Shown here piece after piece: positions 1 through 5,713 of a DNA stretch of 5,713 nucleotides. Made by a program: the position numbers and the translations under genes. The first letter of the stretch is position 1. Every line of letters begins with the position of its first letter. Source of the DNA: Amoebophilaceae bacterium (GTDB lineage Bacteria > Bacteroidota > Bacteroidia > Cytophagales > Amoebophilaceae); the NCBI GenBank assembly GCA_023257955.1, contig JALRAY010000057.1, positions 1 through 5,713 of the forward strand, in the 5' to 3' direction. The notes below the pieces were generated by a model. That model had not been told where the DNA came from, ran no database searches, and worked only from the letters and a program-made list of their open reading frames with translations.

Positions 1-330
1 AAACGAAATTACGCATCTATGGTGACATTAGCATGTGCATTTATTTGGTTACCTATGTGAATTGTAAACAGCTCCTAATACTTTTTCTAATTCATAGTGT
101 TCTTTAATAACACACTAAACTATATACCTGACTATATGAGGCTTGAGATATTTTTATGGCCCTGTGTTATTAGCATACTATCTCCTTTTATATCTCCTTG
201 TTACCACAAATTTACCATTCTTTTCGCTACTGAAGAGGTCTTAAGTTGTTGAGGGGGAGGTGAAAGGGAAATGCGGTGGCACGCAGCAATCAAATAGCAT
301 CTATGAACACGCTATTATACAAGGCAAGTA
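1..330. other. AT-rich intergenic region with no supported gene
   Basis: No reading frame of useful length begins here on either strand, and I see no tRNA or rRNA signature. One visible element is a 10-bp inverted repeat, TAATAACACA at 105-114 and its complement at 163-172, separated by 48 bp. There is no sequence around it that I recognise as an insertion-sequence end. A short frame without a start codon runs rightward through about 245-331 and stops just before the terminator. It could be the tail of a decayed gene, but its roughly 28 codons match nothing I know. Confidence 0.5.
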
Positions 331-360
331 ATAAAAAAGGGGCTAAAGCCCCTTTTTTAT
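331..360 (-). terminator. Rho-independent terminator of the histone-like gene
   Basis: The sequence is an almost perfect palindrome: an A-run and GGGGC facing GCCCC and a T-run around a four-base TAAA centre. Read leftward, the transcript forms a GC-rich stem followed by a run of U, the classic intrinsic terminator. It begins 17 bp past the stop codon of the leftward gene at 377-592. Because both arms carry A/T runs it could also stop rightward transcription, but no rightward gene is visible upstream. Confidence 0.88.
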
Positions 361-376
361 TACACTATAACTACGC

Positions 377-592
377 TTACTTCTTTTTAGCAGCAGGTTT
401 TGCAGGTTTCTTTGCAGCTTCTGCATTTTTTTGAGCTTGCACCTCAAGTCTGATTTTCTGCGCCATTTCTTTTAACGTTTGCATGCCTTTTCTGATACGT
501 GTACCAGCGGCGCCGTTATTTTTATCATAATATTTTTCAAAGTCATCCTTTAAACCTTGAACGTGATTGAATAATTCATCAAACTGTTTCAT
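377..592 (-). CDS. Histone H1-like nucleoid protein, Hc1 family
   Basis: The 71-residue product resembles the small Hc1-type histone H1-like proteins common in Bacteroidota, which are thought to bind and compact DNA in the nucleoid. The N-terminal 50 residues look helical and contain the family-style stretch GTRIRKGMQTLKEMAQKIR. The C-terminus (about residues 57-71) is an Ala/Lys/Pro tail ending in three lysines, typical of DNA-binding histone H1 tails. I chose the start at 592 (MKQFDELF) because family members begin this way. An in-frame ATG at 625 would add 11 residues (MLFFNNLRIKN) without family resemblance. No Shine-Dalgarno sequence is present, but the bases just before the start are A/T-rich, as is usual in this phylum. 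The gene stands alone, with its own terminator and a candidate promoter at 670-677. The family assignment is by remembered sequence style, not a search. Confidence 0.85.
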   Translation of the reverse strand: MKQFDELFNHVQGLKDDFEKYYDKNNGAAGTRIRKGMQTLKEMAQKIRLEVQAQKNAEAAKKPAKPAAKKK

Positions 593-636
593 ATTTTTAA
601 TTCGTAAATTGTTGAAAAATAGCAATTATTATTGGT

Positions 637-665
637 AGCCTTAGGGGCTTAATACCCACTAGGCT
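637..665 (-). promoter_or_regulatory. Possible 5' UTR hairpin of the histone-like gene
   Basis: AGCCT at 637-641 can pair with AGGCT at 661-665, and GGG at 645-647 with CCC at 655-657. A three-base internal mismatch separates the two stems, and the loop is seven bases. If transcription starts a few bases after the -7 element at 670-677, this hairpin would lie at the very 5' end of the roughly 70-nt leader, where it could protect the mRNA or affect translation. The stem is short and may be chance. Confidence 0.25.
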
Positions 666-669
666 TTGA

Positions 670-677
670 CAAACTTA
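670..677 (-). promoter_or_regulatory. Candidate -7 promoter element of the histone-like gene
   Basis: On the minus strand this reads TAAGTTTG, an exact match to the Bacteroidota -7 consensus TAnnTTTG. It lies 77 bp upstream of the chosen start codon. A clear -33 TTG at the usual distance is not visible. Support comes from the same 13-mer (TTTAAGTTTGTCA) recurring in the opposite orientation just upstream of radC. Confidence 0.5.
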
Positions 678-680
678 AAA

Positions 681-900
681 TAGTTTTCCGTATATACACC
701 ATAAATGGGCTAAAAAAGCACAGGTTTAGAGAGAAAATGGTGGATTTTGTAGCTATTCAGGGAATTTAGATCGTGTTTATAAGGGAAGCTATAGGTATTG
801 GGCATGCGTTGGCAGAGAGGCTGGAGCTTTAGAAAAAGATGTTGTGCGCTAACTTATGTCGTATTGAAAGCCCGCAATGCTTTACTATTAGGCATAAATC
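681..900. other. Divergent intergenic spacer without a supported gene
   Basis: This stretch separates the leftward histone-like gene from rightward radC. The longest frame I could read by hand runs about 35 codons rightward, ending at TAA near 850. It begins after a stop codon and has no ATG, so I do not call it a gene. A 10-codon frame from ATG at 737 ends at once. No tRNA-like fold is evident. The size leaves room for a small RNA or a decayed gene, but nothing specific can be supported. Confidence 0.4.
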
Positions 901-902
901 TT

Positions 903-910
903 TAAGTTTG
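903..910 (+). promoter_or_regulatory. Candidate -7 promoter element of the radC-pheT block
   Basis: TAAGTTTG matches the Bacteroidota -7 consensus TAnnTTTG exactly and lies 29 bp upstream of the radC ATG, which would give a leader of about 20-25 nt. About 18 bp upstream is TTTAC (881-885), a partial match to a -33 TTTG element. The extended 13-mer at 901-913 is identical to the outward-facing copy at 667-679 on the other strand. Confidence 0.55.
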
Positions 911-939
911 TCATATCAAACACTAATCCCACTACAACC

Positions 940-1668
940 ATGTCTACAGAAAGCACTTCAAAACACATGCAAGAGGAGCGGCATTCCCTGAAGATACAAG
1001 ACCTTGCCGAAGGCGATCGTCCTCGGGAAAAGCTGATCCAAAAAGGCGCTGCGGCATTAAGTGACGCAGAGCTGATCGCTATTCTAGTAGGTTCCGGCAC
1101 CCAAAATCTGAGCGCCGTAGGCTTAGCACAATCTATCTTACAACAACATCATAATGACTTGAATGAGCTTGCTAAGCGATCTGTAAAAGAATTACAACGC
1201 TTCAAAGGTATAGGGCAAGCCAAAGCCGTAACCATTGTCAGTGCCATGGAGCTGAGTAGAAGAAGGCGCGAAAACGGCAAGCTCAAACGGACGAAAATAG
1301 AAAGCGCTGCGACGATTTATGAGCTGATGCATCCCGTGTTAGCGGATAAGAACACCGAAGAGTTTTGGATCGTCCTCTTAACCCGTACTAACTACTTCAT
1401 CACCCAACAACTTATCAGTCGTGGTGGTACCGCGCAACTTGCTGTAGACCCGAAGGTGATTTTTAAAACCGCCCTCGATCATCATGCCGCCAGTATCGTG
1501 TTAGTGCACAATCATCCATCCAATAACTCGAAGCCCAGTCAAGCAGATATTCAGCTCACAGAACGACTCTGGCAATGTGGTAAATTCTTGGACATTCCTA
1601 TTGTAGACCACCTCATTTATGCGGAAGATACCTACTTCAGCTTTGCCGATGAGCACTTAGTGATATAA
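940..1668 (+). CDS. radC: RadC family protein (JAB/MPN metalloprotease-like fold)
   Basis: This 242-residue protein is a full-length RadC/UPF0758 member. Residues 15-50 carry the family opening (SLKIQDLAEGDRPREKL, then ALSDAELIAILVGSG). Residues 85-105 (LQRFKGIGQAKA) form a helix-hairpin-helix DNA-binding motif. The C-terminal half is a JAMM/MPN domain with the metal-site motif H190-x-H192-P-S ... S200-x-x-D203, and conserved Glu near 140-141 (EEFW). It ends with the typical DHLIYAEDTYFSFADE block. All expected metal ligands are present. The family was named for DNA repair, but its biochemical role remains uncertain; it has been linked to recombination or mobile-element contexts. The annotated start is ATG 940; ATG 967 (MQEERHSLK) also gives a family-like N-terminus, and no Shine-Dalgarno decides between them. 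It lies 41 bp upstream of pheT on the same strand and is probably co-transcribed with it. Confidence 0.93.
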   Translation: MSTESTSKHMQEERHSLKIQDLAEGDRPREKLIQKGAAALSDAELIAILVGSGTQNLSAVGLAQSILQQHHNDLNELAKRSVKELQRFKGIGQAKAVTIVSAMELSRRRRENGKLKRTKIESAATIYELMHPVLADKNTEEFWIVLLTRTNYFITQQLISRGGTAQLAVDPKVIFKTALDHHAASIVLVHNHPSNNSKPSQADIQLTERLWQCGKFLDIPIVDHLIYAEDTYFSFADEHLVI

Positions 1669-1681
1669 GCGCCTGAGGCGT
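1669..1681 (+). other. Short hairpin in the radC-pheT gap
   Basis: CGCC at 1670-1673 pairs with GGCG at 1677-1680 around a TGA loop, with a possible G-T closing pair. It sits immediately after the radC stop codon and lacks a following T-run, so it is not a convincing terminator. It might mark partial attenuation or be a processing site between radC and pheT. Confidence 0.25.
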
Positions 1682-1709
1682 TATCGACCATCAAATTACA
1701 TATACTGTT

Positions 1710-4151
1710 ATGAAAATTTCTATTAACTGGCTACAAGAATACATCTCGCTTGTAGAAACTCCGGAAGAGATCGCCCACTTATTGACCCTAAGTGGTTTAG
1801 AAGTCAGCGAAGTAAAAAGTACTGGCCCGCAGGCAGAGAACCTCGCGGGCTTAGTGATTGGGCAAGTCGTTGCCTGTCACCAGCACCCGAATGCCGACAG
1901 CCTACGTTGTACACAAGTCGATATTGGATTAGGCGATCCTTTACCCATTGTTTGTGGCGCCCCCAATGTAACATTGCATCAAAAAGTAGCGGTAGCGCCT
2001 GTGGGAACCACCCTCCATACGTATACAGGCGAGAAAGTCAAGATCAAAAGAGCAAAGATTAGAGGAGAAGTATCCGAAGGCATGCTTTGCGCCGAAGATG
2101 AAATAGGACTAGGCGCTAGCCATGAGCAGATATTAGACCTTCAAACAGATTTGCCACCAGGTACCCCAATTGCGGAACATTTCAAAGCTACGTCAAATAC
2201 CGTGCTAACGCTGGAATTAACTCCCAATCGGATCGATGCTTGTTCTCACCTCGGTGTAGCGAGAGAGCTGCGCGCCTTACTCAATAGAGCTATTCAATAC
2301 CCGCCTCGTTTAGAAGCTTTTCCGAAAGCGCAACCTACGTTACCAATAACAGTAGAGGTGCAAGATCATCACGCATGCCCGCGGTATGCAGGTGTGGTGA
2401 TGCGCGATGTAGCGATACAGCCTTCCCCTGCATGGCTACAAGAAAAGCTTCAAGCCATAGACCTCAACCCTATCAACAATGTGGTAGATATAGCCAACCT
2501 AGTGATGTATGAACTCGGGCAACCCTTGCATGCCTTTGACTACGACACCATCCATAACCAAAAGCTCATCGTGAAGCGCGCACAAGCTGGCGAAAAAATA
2601 ACCACCTTAGATGGAGTAGAGAGAGCGTTGCTAGGAGGAGAATTAGTGATAACAGATGCGCAAGCGCCTATCGCCTTAGCGGGAGTCTTAGGCGGTAAGG
2701 AAAGCGCTATTAGCAATCAAACCGTCAATATCTTTATAGAAAGTGCTTACTTCGACCCCGGCATCATTCGTTCTACCGCTAAGCAACACAAACTAGCTAC
2801 CGACGCAAGCTTTCGCTTTGAGCGCGGCACCGATCCTGATTTGCCTGTTATCGCTTTACAAAGAGCCTGCTGGCTGCTAGCAGAGATTGCAGGGGGGGCA
2901 ATAGCTTCTGATCCCATCGATATCTATCCAGAACCGATACCTGCCAGAGAAGTAACTGTAACGTATCACAACATCCAACGCCTCATTGGGCAAGCCATTC
3001 CTGCTAGTACCATACAATCGATTTTGCAGCATCTGGATATCCACATCACTGCAGATGATTGCAAGCAATTTATTGCCTCCGTACCTCCCTATCGTGTAGA
3101 CGTAACGCGGGAAGTAGACGTGATAGAAGAGATTTTGCGGATCTATGGGTATGATAACGTTCCTCCAACAACGCATTGCCAAAGTGCCTATTTAGCTACC
3201 GAAGCAAGACCTACCCACTATAACATCACGCACAGCATCAGCAAGCTCCTAGCAGGGCATGGCTATAACGAAATCTGCACCAACTCCTTAACGGCTCAAC
3301 GCAATAGCAGCTTGCAGGCAGAAGGAGATGATAACTTACAGAATGCAGAAGCACGCAAACCAATATCCCTTCTAAACCCCTTAAGCGATCGCTTGAATGT
3401 GCTGCGTGATACCCTTCTTTTTACGGGGTTAGAAGTCATGGCTTATAACCTGAAGCATAAGCAATGCGACTTGAAGCTGTTTGAAGCAGGTAAGATTTAT
3501 TACCAAGAAGCCGGGAAGTATATAGAGCGCAACAAACTAGGCATATGGTTAACTGGAAACATCGAAAGACCTACGTGGATACGCGAAGCGAGAAAGGTGA
3601 GCTTTCAAGACCTCAACAACCTCGTGCATATGATCTTTGAGCAGCAAGGAATTTCCCCTATCCATCACACCTCATGCACCGATACATGGTATCAGCAAGG
3701 TATCGCTTGCCAGCACGCAGGAACCATTATTGCAACGTTGGGGCAATTGCAATCCGACCTGCTACAGCACCTGGGAATCAAACAAGCTGTCTTTTATGCA
3801 GATATAGATATAGATGCTTTAAGTACACTTGCTCCTGCAAAGGCCATTACCTACCAACCTATTGCCAAGTTCCCGGGCGTGAAAAGAGATCTCTCTATCG
3901 TTATCGATAAGCATATCAAGTTTGAAGACGTTAAAAATATACTCACGAAAGCCAACATCTCCCTTATACAAGATCTATCCGTATTTGATGTCTATGTAGG
4001 CGATAAGTTACCCGCGGAGAAAAAAGCCTATGCATTAACCTTTACCTTGCAGCACCCAGCGAAGACTCTTGATGACGCCACCATTAGCCCAATCATGCAA
4101 CGAGTGATGCGCATCTTAAAAGAGCAATTGGGAGCCATTATCCGAGAATAA
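1710..4151 (+). CDS. pheT: Phenylalanine--tRNA ligase beta subunit
   Basis: The 813-residue product is a complete bacterial PheT, the beta subunit of the cytoplasmic alpha2-beta2 enzyme that charges tRNA-Phe with phenylalanine using ATP. Domains are visible in the expected order. An N-terminal module begins MKISINWLQEYI. The EMAP-type tRNA-binding OB fold covers about 44-155 (GLVIGQVVACHQHPNADSLR). The B3/B4 domain, which carries the editing site in this family, covers about 215-390 (NNVVDIANLVMYELGQPLHA). The B5 domain covers about 410-480 (YRVDVTREVDVIEEILRIYG), and its D464, D470, E473, E474 have the spacing of the family's Mg-binding acidic residues. A catalytic-like core spans about 490-700. 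The C-terminal FDX-ACB anticodon-binding domain begins near 718 (YQPIAKFPGVKRDLSIVID). No key region is missing. The pheS partner is not in this window, which is usual for Bacteroidota. There is no Shine-Dalgarno. The next gene starts 5 bp after the stop. Confidence 0.98.
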   Translation: MKISINWLQEYISLVETPEEIAHLLTLSGLEVSEVKSTGPQAENLAGLVIGQVVACHQHPNADSLRCTQVDIGLGDPLPIVCGAPNVTLHQKVAVAPVGTTLHTYTGEKVKIKRAKIRGEVSEGMLCAEDEIGLGASHEQILDLQTDLPPGTPIAEHFKATSNTVLTLELTPNRIDACSHLGVARELRALLNRAIQYPPRLEAFPKAQPTLPITVEVQDHHACPRYAGVVMRDVAIQPSPAWLQEKLQAIDLNPINNVVDIANLVMYELGQPLHAFDYDTIHNQKLIVKRAQAGEKITTLDGVERALLGGELVITDAQAPIALAGVLGGKESAISNQTVNIFIESAYFDPGIIRSTAKQHKLATDASFRFERGTDPDLPVIALQRACWLLAEIAGGAIASDPIDIYPEPIPAREVTVTYHNIQRLIGQAIPASTIQSILQHLDIHITADDCKQFIASVPPYRVDVTREVDVIEEILRIYGYDNVPPTTHCQSAYLATEARPTHYNITHSISKLLAGHGYNEICTNSLTAQRNSSLQAEGDDNLQNAEARKPISLLNPLSDRLNVLRDTLLFTGLEVMAYNLKHKQCDLKLFEAGKIYYQEAGKYIERNKLGIWLTGNIERPTWIREARKVSFQDLNNLVHMIFEQQGISPIHHTSCTDTWYQQGIACQHAGTIIATLGQLQSDLLQHLGIKQAVFYADIDIDALSTLAPAKAITYQPIAKFPGVKRDLSIVIDKHIKFEDVKNILTKANISLIQDLSVFDVYVGDKLPAEKKAYALTFTLQHPAKTLDDATISPIMQRVMRILKEQLGAIIRE

Positions 4152-4156
4152 CTGCT

Positions 4157-4474
4157 ATGGAACAGGTGCAAGAACATATCAACCAGCTGCGGCAAAAGCT
4201 TATACGGTTGCTAGCAAGTTATCAGCAGCAAAAAGGGATGATCGCCAAACTGCAGCAGGAGAATGAAAAGCTTAAGGCGCAGCAGCCTCTCAAGCAACAA
4301 CAGCCGGTTACTCCAGATGCCTCCACGATGCAAGTGCTTGTGCAACACCTAGGATCGGATGCGCAAAAGCAGGAGCTAAAAAAAACACTTACCACCTATA
4401 TGACGCACCTGGATAGATGCATTGCATTTTTAGAAAAACAGTGCACAGATGTTAACAAACCTTCCGCAGAATGA
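4157..4474 (+). CDS. Small coiled-coil protein in the pheT-downstream position
   Basis: This 105-residue soluble protein has no signal peptide or membrane segment. Residues 1-44 are a strong predicted coiled coil (INQLRQKLIRLL, then KLQQENEKLKAQQ) rich in Leu, Gln, Glu and Lys. A Gln/Pro linker occupies about 45-55. A second helix near 66-95 (LKKTLTTYMTHLDRCIAFLE) resembles the conserved end of the small coiled-coil protein that commonly lies between pheT and zapA in Bacteroidota. The start is 5 bp after the pheT stop, so translation is probably coupled. By position and architecture a role near cell division (ZapA/ZapB-like scaffolding) is plausible, but that is inference from gene order. Here the expected zapA does not follow. 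I am confident the gene is real and much less so about its function. Confidence 0.8.
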   Translation: MEQVQEHINQLRQKLIRLLASYQQQKGMIAKLQQENEKLKAQQPLKQQQPVTPDASTMQVLVQHLGSDAQKQELKKTLTTYMTHLDRCIAFLEKQCTDVNKPSAE

Positions 4475-4606
4475 CACAATAGCCTGGGGGGTATTTGGAA
4501 GCAAACAAAAGTTTTGTAGATTTAACTAAAGAAAGGGTAGCATGCCAACAGAAAGCATGGTCTGGCTGTGTTCAATTCCCATGCATTCACATATAACTTT
4601 TAGACT
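4475..4606 (+). ncRNA. Intergenic region, possible structured RNA (unproven)
   Basis: The spacer between the coiled-coil gene and the lipoprotein gene has several complementary segments. CACA (4475-4478) and GCC (4482-4484) can pair with GGC (4564-4566) and TGTG (4567-4570), closing a roughly 95-nt element. Inside it, ACAAAAGTTTTGT is self-complementary, and CATGC...GCATG forms a 5-bp hairpin around CAACAGAAA. In Bacteroidota the 6S RNA is, as I recall, often encoded near zapA downstream of pheT, so a diverged 6S-like RNA is conceivable. The pairing is short, no terminator T-run is present, and an exact TAnnTTTG promoter is absent. This is a candidate only. Confidence 0.15.
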
Positions 4607-5713
4607 ATGAAAAAGCATTCTATCACTACATTTCAACGGACCTTAGCCTACGTATTACTAGGTAGTCATGTGTTAACCAGTTGCTACAGCAACAAAGAGA
4701 TTGTTTATCAGCAACCACTATGTGTAGAACAGCAGCTACCCATCAGCCAACAGCGCGATCCTGTAGTGAATGCGCCATCAGCTAGTTCATACGCCTCTGC
4801 GGCCAAATCTTCGCAAGAAAATGCGATAGCAAGCACTCACCGCAATTCCGAAAGTGCTCAAGCTAGTATTGGTAAGCAAAACCCCTCTCCTCCACAACAT
4901 CAACCCTTCACTCCTTCCAAAACCCAAGCATTAGCTTTATTGCCAAACGCCAAAAGACAGCGAACCGATGTTGCACCAAGCCCAGTAGATATGGTCTTTA
5001 CGAATCACCAACATTGCCGCATACAGTTTACAGACAATACCCTATCCTTAGCACGTGTAGCAGACATCCATCGCCGGACATTTCAATTACCTGTCCACAA
5101 ACAAGAGCCAAACCTACGCATAGAAGACCTCATTACCCGCGGCAGTTTATGGCAACAAGCGCATATATCCGTTGTGTTCCCAGAGAAAGATAGTCATCGC
5201 AAAGGATATGTACTGATAGCCTATATGGGGTTACGAGGTGGCGCCAAGATTTATTGTTCCCGATGTCGCTTGACTTTTTGGGCCGAACCCGCACCATGGT
5301 ATGTACCTGGTGGAGCTCATTCACGTGATTTATCCCAAACTCCTTGCCCCATATGCCGCACGAATGTGAGAGAAAGAGAAAATAGAGAACGAGAAGAACG
5401 AGAAAGAAGAGAGCGAGAAGAACGTGAGAGGAGAGAACGAGAATATAGAGAACGTCAAGAACGAGAAAGAAGAGAAAGAGAAAATAGAGAACGAGAAGAA
5501 CGAGAAAGAAGAGAGCGAGAAGAACGAGAAAGAAGAGAGCGAGAAGAACGAGAAAGAAGAGAGCGAGAAGATCGTGAGAGGAGAGAACGAGAATATAGAG
5601 AACGCCAAGAACGAGAAAGAAGAGAGCGAGAAAATAGGGGATGCTGGAAAGGCGTAAAATCAGCAGCAAAAGCTGTTTGGAATGGTATAAAAGCAGCGGC
5701 ACAATCCACTTGG
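4607..5713 (+). CDS. Predicted lipoprotein with zinc-ribbon-like knuckle and Arg/Glu repeat (3' end outside window)
   Basis: The frame is open for 369 codons to the window edge, with no stop. Residues 1-26 form a lipoprotein signal peptide: basic start MKKHS, hydrophobic AYVLLG, and lipobox L23-T-S-C26. The mature protein would be lipidated on Cys26 and anchored in a membrane after export. Residues 40-120 are a Ser/Gln/Ala/Pro-rich linker, probably disordered. Residues 125-215 look globular with beta-type segments (LWQQAHISVVFPEK, GYVLIAYMGLRGGAKIY). C217-x-x-C220 and C247-x-x-C250 form a zinc-ribbon-like pair of knuckles. Residues 255-344 are nearly all Arg and Glu, probably a single long alpha-helix. 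Residues 345-369 start an 11-residue Trp repeat. No Shine-Dalgarno is seen; the ATG at 4607 is chosen because it puts the lipobox at the right distance. I do not recognise the family and assign no function. Antisense and alternate-frame openings over the repeat are shadows of it. Confidence 0.85.
   Translation, partial: MKKHSITTFQRTLAYVLLGSHVLTSCYSNKEIVYQQPLCVEQQLPISQQRDPVVNAPSASSYASAAKSSQENAIASTHRNSESAQASIGKQNPSPPQHQPFTPSKTQALALLPNAKRQRTDVAPSPVDMVFTNHQHCRIQFTDNTLSLARVADIHRRTFQLPVHKQEPNLRIEDLITRGSLWQQAHISVVFPEKDSHRKGYVLIAYMGLRGGAKIYCSRCRLTFWAEPAPWYVPGGAHSRDLSQTPCPICRTNVRERENREREERERREREERERREREYRERQERERRERENREREERERREREERERREREERERREREDRERREREYRERQERERRERENRGCWKGVKSAAKAVWNGIKAAAQSTW
5369..5638 (+). 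repeat. Nested in-frame Arg/Glu repeat: 24-bp units inside a 102-bp duplication
   Basis: The basic unit is 24 bp (8 codons, EERERRER). A longer block starting at an AAT (Asn) codon occurs twice: 5381-5482 (34 codons) and 5483-5632 (50 codons). The first block has two 24-bp units (5393-5416, 5417-5440). The second has four (5495-5518, 5519-5542, 5543-5566, 5567-5590), of which the first three are identical. In both blocks the last unit carries the same variant bases (CGT GAG AGG AGA GAA CGA) and is followed by Tyr-Arg-Glu-Arg-Gln. The second block therefore looks like a copy of the first that gained two internal units (48 bp). All changes keep the frame. The coding strand is almost entirely purine. 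Confidence 0.95.
5645..5713 (+). repeat. 33-bp (11-residue) tandem repeat with Trp anchors, continuing past the window
   Basis: Trp347, Trp358 and Trp369 are spaced exactly 11 residues apart. The two complete units share the pattern W-(K/N)-G-(V/I)-K-(S/A)-A-A-(K/Q)-(A/S)-x. At the DNA level, 5645-5677 and 5678-5710 agree at 23 of 33 positions by hand count, and most differences preserve the residue or its type. Eleven-residue periodicity is typical of long amphipathic helices that bind membranes or pack as right-handed coiled coils. The number of units cannot be seen because the window ends on the third Trp codon. Confidence 0.6.

Noticed and set aside
105..172. 10-bp inverted repeat as possible insertion-sequence ends or an operator
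   Set aside because: Only 48 bp lie between the arms, there is no transposase sequence or target duplication, and no neighbouring gene starts here. In AT-rich DNA this may be chance.
888..1100. Minus-strand 70-residue frame over the radC start
   Set aside because: It lies antisense to the conserved N-terminal region of RadC and shows no family features of its own.
2877..3182. Minus-strand 101-residue frame inside pheT, and a plus-strand frame at 3674-3910
   Set aside because: Both overlap well-conserved PheT domains in other frames; their Cys/Tyr/Arg-rich compositions are typical of shadow frames.
4567..4584. TGTGTTCAATTCCCA resembling a tRNA T-arm
   Set aside because: The flanking bases do not form the required 5-bp T stem, and no acceptor or anticodon arm is present around it.
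5369..5638. Repeat array considered as a CRISPR
   Set aside because: The units are contiguous with no unique spacers, are in frame, and form a protein-coding Arg/Glu repeat.
5133..5709. Long open frames on the minus strand and in another plus frame across the repeat, giving Leu/Phe/Ser-rich or Glu/Asn/Lys-rich products
   Set aside because: They are by-products of a stop-poor purine-rich repeat. The plus frame from 4607 has a signal peptide, a lipobox, paired cysteines and continuous coding before and after the repeat, so it is the real gene.

Overview
The window looks like chromosomal DNA from a member of the Bacteroidota. Four signs support this: an Hc1-type histone H1-like gene with the Bacteroidota sequence style; the order pheT then a small coiled-coil gene; start codons without Shine-Dalgarno sequences; and two TAnnTTTG (-7 type) promoter elements. 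The long AT-rich non-coding stretches beside the compact housekeeping block, and a serine/glutamine-rich lipoprotein with expanded repeats, would suit a host-associated Cytophagales lineage such as the Amoebophilus/Cardinium group. That placement is inference and cannot be confirmed from the sequence alone.

Layout. Bases 1-330 hold no convincing gene. A strong hairpin terminator (331-360) ends a leftward gene for a 71-residue lysine-tailed Hc1-like nucleoid protein (377-592). A roughly 350-bp divergent spacer follows. At its two ends lie outward-facing copies of the same 13-mer, each containing TAAGTTTG, which are probably the promoters of the leftward histone gene and the rightward block. 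That block runs radC (940-1668), pheT (1710-4151) and a 105-residue coiled-coil protein (4157-4474), with gaps of 41 and 5 bp, so it is probably one transcription unit.

After a 132-bp spacer that may fold into a structured RNA, the remainder is one open frame from 4607 to the window end (369 codons, no stop). It encodes a predicted lipoprotein with several distinct parts: a type II signal peptide, a disordered linker, an unrecognised globular region ending in a CxxC...CxxC zinc-ribbon-like knuckle, 90 residues of almost pure Arg/Glu repeat, and the start of an 11-residue Trp-anchored repeat that runs off the edge.

The first genes are ordinary housekeeping functions: nucleoid structure, a RadC-family protein, phenylalanyl-tRNA synthetase beta, and a probable cell-division-related coiled coil. 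The lipoprotein at the right edge is the unusual part. Its nested DNA repeats appear to have expanded recently, and its architecture matches no family I recognise.
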